A stretch of DNA of 17,784 bases, from the NCBI GenBank assembly GCA_021793745.1, contig JAJYSD010000001.1:1-17784 (forward strand), read 5' to 3'. Of this stretch, positions 6,585 through 13,310 are shown piece by piece. A program made the translations under genes and the position numbers. Every line of letters starts with the position of its first letter. Position 1 is the first letter of the stretch. Origin of the DNA: Bacillota bacterium. Lineage in GTDB: Bacteria > Bacillota > Bacilli > Thermoactinomycetales > DSM-44946. Below the pieces are notes generated by a model, which worked only from the letters and a program-made list of their open reading frames with translations, had not been told where the DNA came from and searched no databases.

Positions 6585-7334
6585 GTGGCGATTTTTGCGA
6601 TCAGCGATCTTCATCTTTCCTTTAACAAGCCGACGGAATTGTTCGGAGTCAATCACGACGAAGACGTATACAAGCCGATGGATGTTTTCGGGTGGGATCG
6701 CCATTATGAGAAAATCCGTGATGCGTGGCTGGAGCGAGTGGGGGAACAGGATACGGTACTGATTCCCGGGGATATCAGCTGGGGAATGAATCTGGAGGAA
6801 GCGCGCCACGATTTCGACTGGATCGCCCAGCTTCCCGGACGCAAGGTGATGTCCCCGGGAAATCACTGTTACTATGCCCAGAGTAAAAAAAAGGTGCGCC
6901 AAGCGCTTCCGGAGGGGATGGAGTGGATCGATGCCGACTACACCCTCGTTGAGGGAATGGTCGTCGCCGGTACAAGGGGGTGGACGCTCCCGGGTGACTG
7001 GCTGTGGGAAGAGGAAAGGGATCGGAGGATCTACGAACGGCAGGTGGGCCGCCTGCGGCTGGCTTTGGAGTCGGCGGTACGGGATCACCCGGATCTGCCA
7101 CGGGTGGTGATGCTCCATTTCCCTCCGGTAACCAAGCGGATTCCCGACTCCGGTTTTCTGGAAGTGATGAAGGAGTTTGAAGTCCGCACATGTGTCTACG
7201 GCCACCTGCACGGATCCGCTCACAAAGAGGCGGTCGAAGGGGAGTACGAAAGCATCTACCTTCAATTGGTATCCTGTGATTATCTGAACTTCCGACCCGT
7301 GCCCCTCCATCTGGACGGGGATGCCCGGGGCTGA
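6585..7334 (+). CDS. Calcineurin-like metallophosphoesterase
   Basis: A 249-residue predicted phosphohydrolase of the binuclear metallophosphoesterase superfamily, with the general layout of COG1768. Metal-binding motifs appear in order: Asp8 and His10 (SDLHL), Asp63 (IPGDIS), Asn93 and His94 (PGNHCYY), His178 (VVMLHFPP), and His207/His209 (YGHLHG). The motif normally written GNHD is GNHC here, with Cys95 in place of Asp; the metal ligands themselves are kept. There is no signal peptide or membrane segment. The start is GTG 6585, with a weak GGGG about eight bases upstream; no better in-frame start is available because the next ATG would remove the DLH motif. Its stop is only six bases from the stop of the convergent hutH gene, with no terminator between them. 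The substrate is unknown. Confidence 0.88.
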   Translation: MAIFAISDLHLSFNKPTELFGVNHDEDVYKPMDVFGWDRHYEKIRDAWLERVGEQDTVLIPGDISWGMNLEEARHDFDWIAQLPGRKVMSPGNHCYYAQSKKKVRQALPEGMEWIDADYTLVEGMVVAGTRGWTLPGDWLWEEERDRRIYERQVGRLRLALESAVRDHPDLPRVVMLHFPPVTKRIPDSGFLEVMKEFEVRTCVYGHLHGSAHKEAVEGEYESIYLQLVSCDYLNFRPVPLHLDGDARG

Positions 7335-7340
7335 TTCCGT

Positions 7341-8873
7341 TCAGAGGGATAAGGGAACGGCTTCGGCCACTGCCCGAACCAGCGGTCCTTGTTCGATCAA
7401 GCGAGCGGCTTCTTCGATGTCGACGGTGCCTTCCCGATCCCCCTCCAGCGGCGATACCCGTTCGCGGAGCAGGCGATAGGCGATTCGGGTGCCCACCCCG
7501 AAAGACGCCTTGGCGAATTCCAGCGCCTGGGCGGCGCAGAGATATTCAATGGCCAACACCCTGGTCACGTTGTGTACGACGGATTGCAGCTTTCGAGCGC
7601 CGATCGCTCCCATGCTGACATGATCCTCCTGGTTGGCGGAAGAGGGGATGGAATCGACGGAGGCCGGATGACACAGGGGTTTGTTTTCGGATACCAGGGA
7701 GGCCGCCACGTATTGCAGGATCATGTAGCCGGAATGCAGGCCGCCCCTTCGGGTGAGAAAGGGAGGGAGGCCGCTCAAATGGGGGTTGACCAATCGTTCC
7801 GTCCGTCGCTCGGAAATATTGGCCAGCTCTGCCAGGGCGATGGCCAGAAAATCGGCGGCGAGGGCAATCGGCTGACCGTGGAAGTTGCCTCCTGAAACCA
7901 CCAGGTTCTCTTCGGGAAAAAGCAAAGGGTTGTCCGTGGCCGCGTTCATCTCCCGAAGGATCACATCTTTCACATAGTGGAATGCATCCTTGGAGGCCCC
8001 ATGGACCTGCGGCATGCAACGCAGGCTGTAGGCGTCCTGAACGCGCTGCGGTCCGGGGCCGTTGACCAGGGAGCTTTCCTGGATCAGGGATCGCAAGTTG
8101 TCCGCGGAGGCGATCTGACCCTGATGGCCGCGCACTTTTTGCAGGAGAGGATGGAACGCCTGGGGGATGCCGCCAAGGGCTTCCAGGGTCATGGCGCCGA
8201 TAATGTCGGCGGACAGCAACAGGCGCTCGGAAGCGATCAGGGCCAAAGCGGTCAGACTGGTCATCAATTGCGTGCCGTTGATCAACGCCAGCCCTTCCTT
8301 AGCCGCCAATTCGATGGGCTCCAGTCCGGCCAGGCGGAGGGCCTGTGCTGCCGCCATCCGCTTTCCTGTGTACCATACTTCCCCTTCTCCCAACAGGGGC
8401 AGAGCCATGTGAGCGAGGGGGGCGAGGTCTCCGCTGGCCCCCAGGGATCCCTGGGACGGAATATGCGGGTGGATTCCCTTGTTTAAAAGATCGATCAGCC
8501 GTTGGACGACAACGGGGCGAACTCCGGAAAACCCTTTGGCCAAGGCATTGGCCCGAAGCAGGATCATCCCCCGGACCACTTCCTCGGATAAGGGAGTTCC
8601 CACTCCACAAGCATGGCTGCGGATCAGGTTGAGTTGCAACTCCGCCGATTGATGGCGACTGATGACGGTGTCGCTAAATTTCCCGAATCCGGTAGTGATC
8701 CCGTAGATGATCCGCTCCTTTTGAACCAGTTGTTCCACCATGCGTCGGGAAGCCTCCATCCGGTGAATCGCCTCCGGGTCCAGGGCCACCGGACGGCGGC
8801 GATGGACGACATCGGCAAAATCCTTCAGGGTCAAAGCACTGCCATCCAGGATAAGGGCAGGATGTTGGTCCAT
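7341..8873 (-). CDS. hutH: Histidine ammonia-lyase
   Basis: HutH deaminates L-histidine to trans-urocanate and ammonia, the first step of histidine use. The protein has 510 residues, the normal length. The tripeptide Ala146-Ser147-Gly148 in GSLGASGDLAPLAHM cyclises to the MIO cofactor. Tyr57 in YGITTGFGKFS, the NGTQLMTSLTAL stretch, and SSANQEDHVSMG near the C-terminal third are further family marks. The frame stays open upstream to a GTG at 8909, but ATG 8871-8873 is chosen because AAAGGAGG (8885-8892) precedes it and the 12 extra residues fall inside a hairpin. It stands alone: hutU, hutI, hutG and hutP are not in the window. A promoter and a long leader hairpin lie upstream, suggesting control by attenuation. 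Confidence 0.95.
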   Translation of the reverse strand: MDQHPALILDGSALTLKDFADVVHRRRPVALDPEAIHRMEASRRMVEQLVQKERIIYGITTGFGKFSDTVISRHQSAELQLNLIRSHACGVGTPLSEEVVRGMILLRANALAKGFSGVRPVVVQRLIDLLNKGIHPHIPSQGSLGASGDLAPLAHMALPLLGEGEVWYTGKRMAAAQALRLAGLEPIELAAKEGLALINGTQLMTSLTALALIASERLLLSADIIGAMTLEALGGIPQAFHPLLQKVRGHQGQIASADNLRSLIQESSLVNGPGPQRVQDAYSLRCMPQVHGASKDAFHYVKDVILREMNAATDNPLLFPEENLVVSGGNFHGQPIALAADFLAIALAELANISERRTERLVNPHLSGLPPFLTRRGGLHSGYMILQYVAASLVSENKPLCHPASVDSIPSSANQEDHVSMGAIGARKLQSVVHNVTRVLAIEYLCAAQALEFAKASFGVGTRIAYRLLRERVSPLEGDREGTVDIEEAARLIEQGPLVRAVAEAVPLSL

Positions 8874-8899
8874 GAGAGCGCTTTCCTCCTTTATCAAAG

Positions 8900-8960
8900 A
8901 AAAGTGCACGAGGAAGGGGGGATCAGGTCTAAACCCGATCCCCCCTTTCGTTGCACTTTC
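8900..8960 (-). promoter_or_regulatory. Long hairpin in the hutH leader, candidate attenuator
   Basis: On the minus strand an outer stem AAAGTGCA / TGCACTTT (plus 8952-8959 and 8901-8908) and a perfect 11-bp inner stem AAGGGGGGATC / GATCCCCCCTT (plus 8937-8947 and 8914-8924) are topped by a GGT/ACC pair. The 3' arm runs into TTTTCTTTG, and the hutH ribosome-binding site begins about eight bases later. It looks like an intrinsic terminator or translational block placed in the leader. No trans-acting regulator is visible. Confidence 0.65.
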
Positions 8961-8983
8961 AGGATATTCCTTGGAGTGTATGT

Positions 8984-9012
8984 ATTGTATGCGATCCCTT
9001 TATACTTTGCAA
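8984..9012 (-). promoter_or_regulatory. Putative hutH promoter
   Basis: On the minus strand TTGCAA (plus 9007-9012) and TACAAT (plus 8984-8989) are 17 bases apart. The -10 matches 5 of 6, the -35 only 4 of 6. Transcription from here would give a leader of about 100 bases that contains the hairpin at 8900-8960. Confidence 0.5.
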
Positions 9013-9064
9013 GTCAAAGGAATAAGGGTTTCCCTTTTTGGTTAAAACGGGATGTGAGCTTTGG

Positions 9065-9083
9065 TTATTTTATGATAAAATAA
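9065..9083. promoter_or_regulatory. Perfect 9-1-9 inverted repeat upstream of mntR, candidate operator
   Basis: TTATTTTATGATAAAATAA is a perfect inverted repeat around one central base, about 50 bases before the mntR start. The length and spacing resemble Fur/PerR-type operators, although the half-site does not closely match either consensus. A TATGAT within it could act as the -10 of mntR. Confidence 0.4.
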
Positions 9084-9134
9084 AAACTCAGCAGAGCCGA
9101 TATTATTGTTCGCAAGTGACAGGGGGTCAGTTTC

Positions 9135-9572
9135 ATGCCAACGCCCAGCATGGAGGATTATTTGGAGAATATTTACAAACTGATCAATCAAAAGGGATAT
9201 GCCAGGGTTTCGGATATCGCCGAAGCGTTGGAGGTTCACCCTTCTTCCGTGACCAAAATGGTTCAAAAGCTGGATCGGGGCAAATATCTGGTGTATGAAA
9301 AATACCGGGGATTGGTGCTGACCCCCAAAGGGCGAAAAATGGGCAAGCGGTTGGTCGACCGCCATCAGCTGTTGGAGGAATTTTTGCGAATAATCGGAGT
9401 CAGCGAGGAATTGATCTATGACGATGTCGAGGGGATTGAGCACCATCTGAGCTGGGATTCGATTACCTGCATCGAATACCTGGTTCAGTATTTCCAGCAA
9501 AACCCGGAACGGATCGCCGAACTGCGCGCGCTGAAGGAAGCGGACGAGATGGAGGAGGATGTATCCCCGTAA
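9135..9572 (+). CDS. mntR: Manganese-responsive transcriptional regulator MntR
   Basis: MntR is a DtxR-family regulator that, when loaded with Mn2+, binds DNA and represses manganese uptake genes. The 145 residues align over most of the length with Bacillus MntR. The winged helix spans about residues 1-70, with the recognition region [14 protein letters not shown], and the dimerisation domain fills the rest. The metal ligands are all present: Asp8, Glu11, His77, Glu99, Glu102 and His103 (VEGIEHH). There is no SH3-like domain, as usual for MntR rather than DtxR/IdeR. The ATG at 9135 follows AGGGGG (9121-9126) by eight bases. The patatin gene follows 76 bases later on the same strand, as in the mntR-yqhO arrangement of B. 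subtilis. No Mn transporter gene is nearby. Confidence 0.95.
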   Translation: MPTPSMEDYLENIYKLINQKGYARVSDIAEALEVHPSSVTKMVQKLDRGKYLVYEKYRGLVLTPKGRKMGKRLVDRHQLLEEFLRIIGVSEELIYDDVEGIEHHLSWDSITCIEYLVQYFQQNPERIAELRALKEADEMEEDVSP

Positions 9573-9648
9573 GGGGAATCGCCCCTGCCGGCACGCACAT
9601 AGGATCTTAAGAGGGAGATGATTCCTAACATTTAGGGAGGGGTTGCCC

Positions 9649-10626
9649 GTGTGGGCGGATGCCGTGTTTGAAGGCGGTGGCGTCAAGGCGGTGGCTTTGG
9701 TCGGGGCTCTGCAGGTGGCCGAAGAGAAGGGCTTTCGCTGGAAGCAGTTGGCCGGAGCTTCGGCAGGGGCGATCATCGCTTCTCTGTTGGCGGCGGGCTA
9801 TCGGGGGGATGAGCTGGTTGAACTGATGATTGAAGAGGAGTTCAGCCAATTCCTGTCCAAAACCTGGTTTCACCGAATTCCCTACCTGGGACCGGCCACT
9901 CGACTGCTGGTGAAGAAGGGACTTCATTCGGGACGCCCCCTGGAACAGTGGATCGAGAAGCTGCTCGCGAAAAAAGGGGTGCGGACCTTTTCTGATCTGA
10001 AGGATCGGAAGCTTCGGATCATTGCGTCGGATATTAGCCGGGGGTCGCTTTTGGTGCTTCCCGAAGACCTGGAGGAGTACGGATACTCCGCCGAACGGCT
10101 GACGGTGGCCCGAGCCGTCCGGATGAGCTGCAGCATTCCGTATTTTTTCGATCCGGCCAAGGTCCTGTATCGGCCCTCCAAAAAGGTCAGTTACATTGTG
10201 GATGGAGGCCTGTTGAGCAATTTTCCGGTCTGGTTGTTTGACCGGGAGCATCCCCGCTGGCCCACCTTCGGCTTTCGCCTCATTTCGGAGACGGAGGGAC
10301 AACCCCGCGCGATACGCGGTCCGATCTCCCTGTTTCGGGCGATGTTTTTGACGATGATGGAAGCCCACGATAACCGACACATCAAGGAGCAGGACCGATT
10401 GCGGACCATTCAGGTGCTGACGAAGGGTGTTAGTGTGACGGACTTTCACATCTCCCGCGAACAGCGACAAGCGTTGTACGAGGCGGGCAGGAAGGCCGGC
10501 GAAGCCTTCTTCAGCAAGTGGAGATTCTCGGATTATCTGGCCATGCGCTCCGGCGCTTCTCCGGTCCGGTACACGATGCGCCCGTCACCTCAGAGTGAAG
10601 GAGATGTTGTGGAGCATGGAGGGTAA
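9649..10626 (+). CDS. yqhO: Patatin-like phospholipase (YqhO family)
   Basis: A patatin-type lipid acyl hydrolase with a Ser-Asp dyad. The oxyanion loop is EGGGVKAVALVGAL (residues 8-21), the nucleophile is Ser38 in GASAG, and the catalytic Asp185 lies in VDGGLLSNFPVW. The length from the chosen start is 325 residues. GTG 9649 is preferred over the upstream in-frame TTG 9643, because the strong GGGAGG at 9635-9640 is eight bases from GTG but only two from TTG. There is no signal peptide, so it acts inside the cell or at the inner membrane face. It follows mntR and overlaps the start of the next gene, so the two are coupled. A short hairpin just after mntR (AGGGG/CCCCT, 9572-9586) lacks a T run, so readthrough from mntR is likely. 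The physiological substrate is unknown. Confidence 0.9.
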   Translation: MWADAVFEGGGVKAVALVGALQVAEEKGFRWKQLAGASAGAIIASLLAAGYRGDELVELMIEEEFSQFLSKTWFHRIPYLGPATRLLVKKGLHSGRPLEQWIEKLLAKKGVRTFSDLKDRKLRIIASDISRGSLLVLPEDLEEYGYSAERLTVARAVRMSCSIPYFFDPAKVLYRPSKKVSYIVDGGLLSNFPVWLFDREHPRWPTFGFRLISETEGQPRAIRGPISLFRAMFLTMMEAHDNRHIKEQDRLRTIQVLTKGVSVTDFHISREQRQALYEAGRKAGEAFFSKWRFSDYLAMRSGASPVRYTMRPSPQSEGDVVEHGG

Positions 10627-11008
10627 ACGAAGGGAGCCGGCTCCATTCAAACAGATCCGCCAAGGCGAGGAAAAACAGCTTCCTGCTCCGGTGGTTCAAT
10701 GGATCTCCTCTGTCAAAAAGGTGCGGGGGGCGCATTTCTTTACATATGACGACCGGCGATATTTGCTCATCTCTTCGGGCGTTCGTCCGAATCCGGGTTA
10801 TCGCTTGACCCTATCCCAAATCCGGTCCGGTAAGCAGGGGTGGGAGATCGTCGTCAGAGAGTCGGGTCCCCAGCCGGACCGATTCTACCCGCAGGTTCTC
10901 GTCGTTCCCTATTTGCTGGGGGAGGTCCGGGACACCGTCCAAGTGATTGAGGAGAGCACGGGAAAGCCCTTCGGGGTGGCGCCGGATCCCAAAAAGCCCC
11001 GACAATGA
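10616..11008 (+). CDS. PrcB_C-domain protein, cytoplasmic
   Basis: The protein has about 130 residues. Residues roughly 48-105 (YLLISSGVRPNPGYRL, then IVVRESGPQPDRFYPQVLVV) resemble the PrcB_C domain (protease complex subunit PrcB of Treponema and related small Firmicute proteins): a short beta-rich fold with a P-x-P-G-Y turn. No signal peptide is visible, unlike many secreted PrcB_C proteins. The ends are rich in charged residues and proline. The start is uncertain: GTG 10595, ATG 10604 and ATG 10616 share the frame. AAGGAG at 10598-10603 lies 12 bases before ATG 10616, which I prefer. In every case the gene overlaps the 3' end of yqhO, so it is translated in the same operon. Function is unknown; the domain match is by eye. 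Confidence 0.72.
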   Translation: MEGKRREPAPFKQIRQGEEKQLPAPVVQWISSVKKVRGAHFFTYDDRRYLLISSGVRPNPGYRLTLSQIRSGKQGWEIVVRESGPQPDRFYPQVLVVPYLLGEVRDTVQVIEESTGKPFGVAPDPKKPRQ

Positions 11009-11193
11009 AGAAGCGTTCCACCGCGGGATGCGGGTCTTCCTCGCCGAGACCCTCGAAGCTGCCACACCCCGCCCTGGAAAAGGCCGTCGTTTTCTTGTAT
11101 TGTGCCTTTTGCCAATCCTTCCCTGACTCCACATCGACGGGTCGCGAATCACCTTACGTGTGCGGCCTCATGATTCCGTAGTTTCAAAAGCTG
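11009..11193. other. Non-coding stretch before the shared terminators
   Basis: I see no credible gene, RNA or repeat here. Minus-strand frames entering from the PrcB_C gene lack a ribosome-binding site at the right distance and run antisense through that gene. Confidence 0.5.
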
Positions 11194-11230
11194 AAAACCC
11201 TGTTGATGGTTTAATCAACAGGGTTTTATC
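11194..11230. terminator. Strong terminator after the mntR-yqhO-PrcB_C operon
   Basis: A 14-bp perfect stem (11194-11207 with 11214-11227; AAAACCCTGTTGA pairs with TCAACAGGGTTTT) with a 6-base loop. The arms end in A4 and T4 and are followed by T-rich sequence, so it can stop transcription in both directions. Confidence 0.85.
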
Positions 11231-11252
11231 ATTTTGAAAAAACATAAGCCCA

Positions 11253-11283
11253 CAAAAAAGACTGCTGATCGTGTCAGCAGTCT
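11253..11283 (-). terminator. Terminator of the yqhQ transcript
   Basis: On the minus strand AGACTGCTGA and TCAGCAGTCT (plus 11274-11283 and 11259-11268) form a perfect 10-bp stem with a 5-base loop, followed directly by a run of six T. It lies 24 bases after the last gene of the minus-strand operon. Confidence 0.88.
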
Positions 11284-11306
11284 CCGCGGCATCCCCCTTC
11301 AGCAGA

Positions 11307-11621
11307 CTAGCGGGTATTGGACTTGGACGCTTTATCTCCGGGATTTTTCGGCCCCTTTCCTTTGATCACCCGCAGGTGGGGCCGTCCCTTGGCGGGCCGT
11401 TTGCGTTGACGGGGCGGAACCCTCTTCGGTTGGTAGGGGTGCGATGGATAGACAAAGCGCATCAACCATCGAGGCGGATGCTTGTAGAGGAGATAGATGA
11501 CCCCCACTAACAGGAGAGGGAAGAGGATTCCTCCCGGCTTTTGACTCAAGACACTCAACAGCCCGACTCCGATCAGCGCAAAGATGGTATAGCGCCAGAT
11601 TTTCCACCTTCGGCCGTACAT
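11307..11621 (-). CDS. Small two-helix membrane protein (YqhP/SA1362-like position)
   Basis: A 104-residue protein with two transmembrane helices (about residues 11-25, YTIFALIGVGLLSVL, and 31-46, GILFPLLLVGVIYLLY). A long, very basic C-terminal tail follows, rich in Arg, Lys and Pro, and should face the cytoplasm by the positive-inside rule. The ATG at 11619-11621 is ten bases after the stop of yqhQ, and that stop lies within its ribosome-binding sequence (TGAGG), so translation is coupled. By place and topology it could correspond to YqhP of Bacillus (SA1362 family), which lies next to yqhQ; this is synteny-based and not shown by a clear motif. The basic tail might bind nucleic acid or acidic lipid, but that is speculation. 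Confidence 0.78.
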   Translation of the reverse strand: MYGRRWKIWRYTIFALIGVGLLSVLSQKPGGILFPLLLVGVIYLLYKHPPRWLMRFVYPSHPYQPKRVPPRQRKRPAKGRPHLRVIKGKGPKNPGDKASKSNTR

Positions 11622-11631
11622 CCAACCAACC

Positions 11632-12621
11632 TCATTTCCCCAGGGGTTCTCGGGTCATACCGGTCATCCGGATTGAAACGTTGGGGGAGACGCCGGCTTT
11701 TTCAGCGTATTGATTGTCCAGAGCGTGCATGCGTTCAAAGGCGGCGATGGCCACCTCCACTTGGTCGTCCCGGGGCTCGCGGGTGGTCAATTTCTGAAGC
11801 CACAGACCCGGATAGCCGAGATAATTGAGGATGGGAACATCGCGCACCGCATTGGTGAACCGGAGCATTTCATAGGATAATCCGACGACGATGGGCAGCA
11901 GCAGGAGACGGGTGGCAATCCGGTCCCATACATTTTCGTAACTGAAGAACGAGTAAATGATCACCCCGACCAGGATCGTGAGGACGATGAAGCTGCTCCC
12001 GCATCGATAGTGGAGGGTGGAACGCTGTTGGACATTGTCTACTGTTAATTCTACCCCGGCCTCGTAGGCGTTAATCACCTTGTGTTCAGCTCCGTGATAC
12101 TGAAACAGGCGTCTGATGGGCGGGGTCTGGGAAATGAGAAGCAGGTAACCCAATAGCAGAAGGGTTTTAATTCCGCCTTCAATCAGATTCTGGACGATGA
12201 GGTTGCTGATGTAACGGTCAAACAGCAGGCTGGCCAGAAAGGCGGGCAAGGCAGTGAACAGCATCTTTCCGAACAGGAGGGACAAGACCCCGGCTACGGC
12301 CACACCCAGGATCATCTCGACCTGCGAAGGGGAAGAGGCCTTTGCTTCGTCGGCGCGTTCCAGATCCTCGTCCAGCTCATAACGTTCGGAGGCGAACTGG
12401 AGATGTTTCGCTCCCGATACCGCGGCTTCGATCAGGGTGACCATTCCCCGGATGAAGGGAACCCTGCGCAGGGCGCGGACGAAGGGGGAGGGCCGGCTGA
12501 TGGTTTCGTAGGTTTCGATTCGGCCGTCCTTTCGTCGGATCGCCGTCACCTGCACATAGCGTCCCCCGAACATGACGCCTTCGATCACCGCTTGGCCGCC
12601 ATAGGCCACGTTTTTGTCCAT
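11632..12621 (-). CDS. yqhQ: DUF1385 membrane protein YqhQ
   Basis: A 329-residue member of the DUF1385 family, function unknown. Family marks are the N-terminal YGGQAVIEGVMFGG (residues 6-19), followed by a soluble beta-rich segment (VTAIRRKDGRIETYE), PFIRGMVTLIEA, and the YHGAEHKVINAYEAG block near residue 180 with TLHYRCGSSF after it. Four or five hydrophobic helices are visible: VEMILGVAVAGVLSLLF and FTALPAFLASLLF, GIKTLLLLGYLLLIS, FIVLTILVGVIIYSFF, and ATRLLLLPIVVGLSYEM. ATG 12619-12621 is preferred over an in-frame start at 12678 because family homology begins there and a GGTGG precedes it by seven bases. It heads a two-gene minus-strand operon and diverges from aroQ, as a block conserved with Bacillus. 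Confidence 0.92.
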   Translation of the reverse strand: MDKNVAYGGQAVIEGVMFGGRYVQVTAIRRKDGRIETYETISRPSPFVRALRRVPFIRGMVTLIEAAVSGAKHLQFASERYELDEDLERADEAKASSPSQVEMILGVAVAGVLSLLFGKMLFTALPAFLASLLFDRYISNLIVQNLIEGGIKTLLLLGYLLLISQTPPIRRLFQYHGAEHKVINAYEAGVELTVDNVQQRSTLHYRCGSSFIVLTILVGVIIYSFFSYENVWDRIATRLLLLPIVVGLSYEMLRFTNAVRDVPILNYLGYPGLWLQKLTTREPRDDQVEVAIAAFERMHALDNQYAEKAGVSPNVSIRMTGMTREPLGK

Positions 12622-12700
12622 ATCACAACCACCACTGGGTAAAGAATTGGAACCGGGGGAGGTTTGCCGCCCCGGCATCCGAAGTATCCAATCCTACCTC

Positions 12701-12709
12701 ATTTTAACA
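12701..12709 (-). promoter_or_regulatory. Extended -10 promoter for yqhQ
   Basis: On the minus strand TGT followed by TAAAAT forms an extended -10 element; no good -35 lies upstream. It would give a leader of about 70 bases before the ATG at 12621, which also argues against the longer yqhQ frame start. Confidence 0.45.
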
Positions 12710-12765
12710 TAAATCCGATGAAAGGCAGAAGAAGATCAAAAACGATCCTCTTGAACGGGATTTTA

Positions 12766-12774
12766 TGGTACAAT
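12766..12774 (+). promoter_or_regulatory. Extended -10 promoter for the aroQ operon
   Basis: TGG followed by TACAAT (12769-12774) is an extended -10 element. TTGAAC at 12751-12756 is too close to be its -35. Transcription from about 12781 would begin 10 bases before the aroQ ribosome-binding site AGGAGG (12791-12796). Confidence 0.5.
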
Positions 12775-12803
12775 TGCTGGCAGAATTGAGAGGAGGGCGG
12801 TGT

Positions 12804-13310
12804 GTGGTTCGCATTCTCATCCTAAACGGTCCCAACCTGAACCGATTGGGAAAGCGGGAACCGGACATATACGGACGGGTTACCCTGGAGGAATTGAATG
12901 AACGGATTCAGAATCAGGCCAAGGCATGGGGGATGGAGGTGGAGATCCTCCAATCCAACCATGAGGGAGTATTGATTGACGCAATTCATGCCGCCGAGGG
13001 CACCTTCGATTACATCATCATCAATCCGGGGGCTTTCACCCACTACAGTTATGCGATTCGGGACGCCCTCGCCTCCGTGGATGTGCCCTTTATCGAGGTT
13101 CACCTGTCCAATGTGCATGCCCGGGAATCGTTCCGCTCCCGATCGGTAACCGCTCCGATCAGCGACGGGCAGGTCGTGGGCTTCGGCCCGCTCGGATACG
13201 AGCTGGCCCTGTATGCGGTGGCTGCAAGGTTGGGCGCATGGCAGAGGGGGGATCCGAATGAAGGAACGATTGGTTCGGCTGCGGGAGAAGATGTCGGAGA
13301 AGGGCCTTGA
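12804..13310 (+). CDS. aroQ: Type II 3-dehydroquinate dehydratase
   Basis: AroQ removes water from 3-dehydroquinate to give 3-dehydroshikimate in the shikimate pathway; it forms a dodecamer of flavodoxin-like subunits. Landmarks are LILNGPNLNRLGKREPDIYG with the catalytic Arg18 and Tyr23, INPGAFTHYS, and EVHLSNVHARESFRSRS with His100. GTG 12804 is chosen because AGGAGG lies seven bases upstream and homology starts at once; an in-frame ATG at 12765 lies within the promoter. At 168 residues it is about 20 longer than usual. The extra tail (after about residue 150, [20 protein letters not shown]) reads through the ribosome-binding site and first 53 bases of the peptidase gene in another frame. 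It heads the aroQ-peptidase-efp operon. Confidence 0.94.
   Translation: MVRILILNGPNLNRLGKREPDIYGRVTLEELNERIQNQAKAWGMEVEILQSNHEGVLIDAIHAAEGTFDYIIINPGAFTHYSYAIRDALASVDVPFIEVHLSNVHARESFRSRSVTAPISDGQVVGFGPLGYELALYAVAARLGAWQRGDPNEGTIGSAAGEDVGEGP

Noticed and set aside
10854..11132. A 92-codon minus-strand frame beginning with GTG 11132
   Set aside because: The first residues read plausibly, but the only Shine-Dalgarno-like sequence is too far upstream and two thirds of the frame are antisense to the PrcB_C gene.
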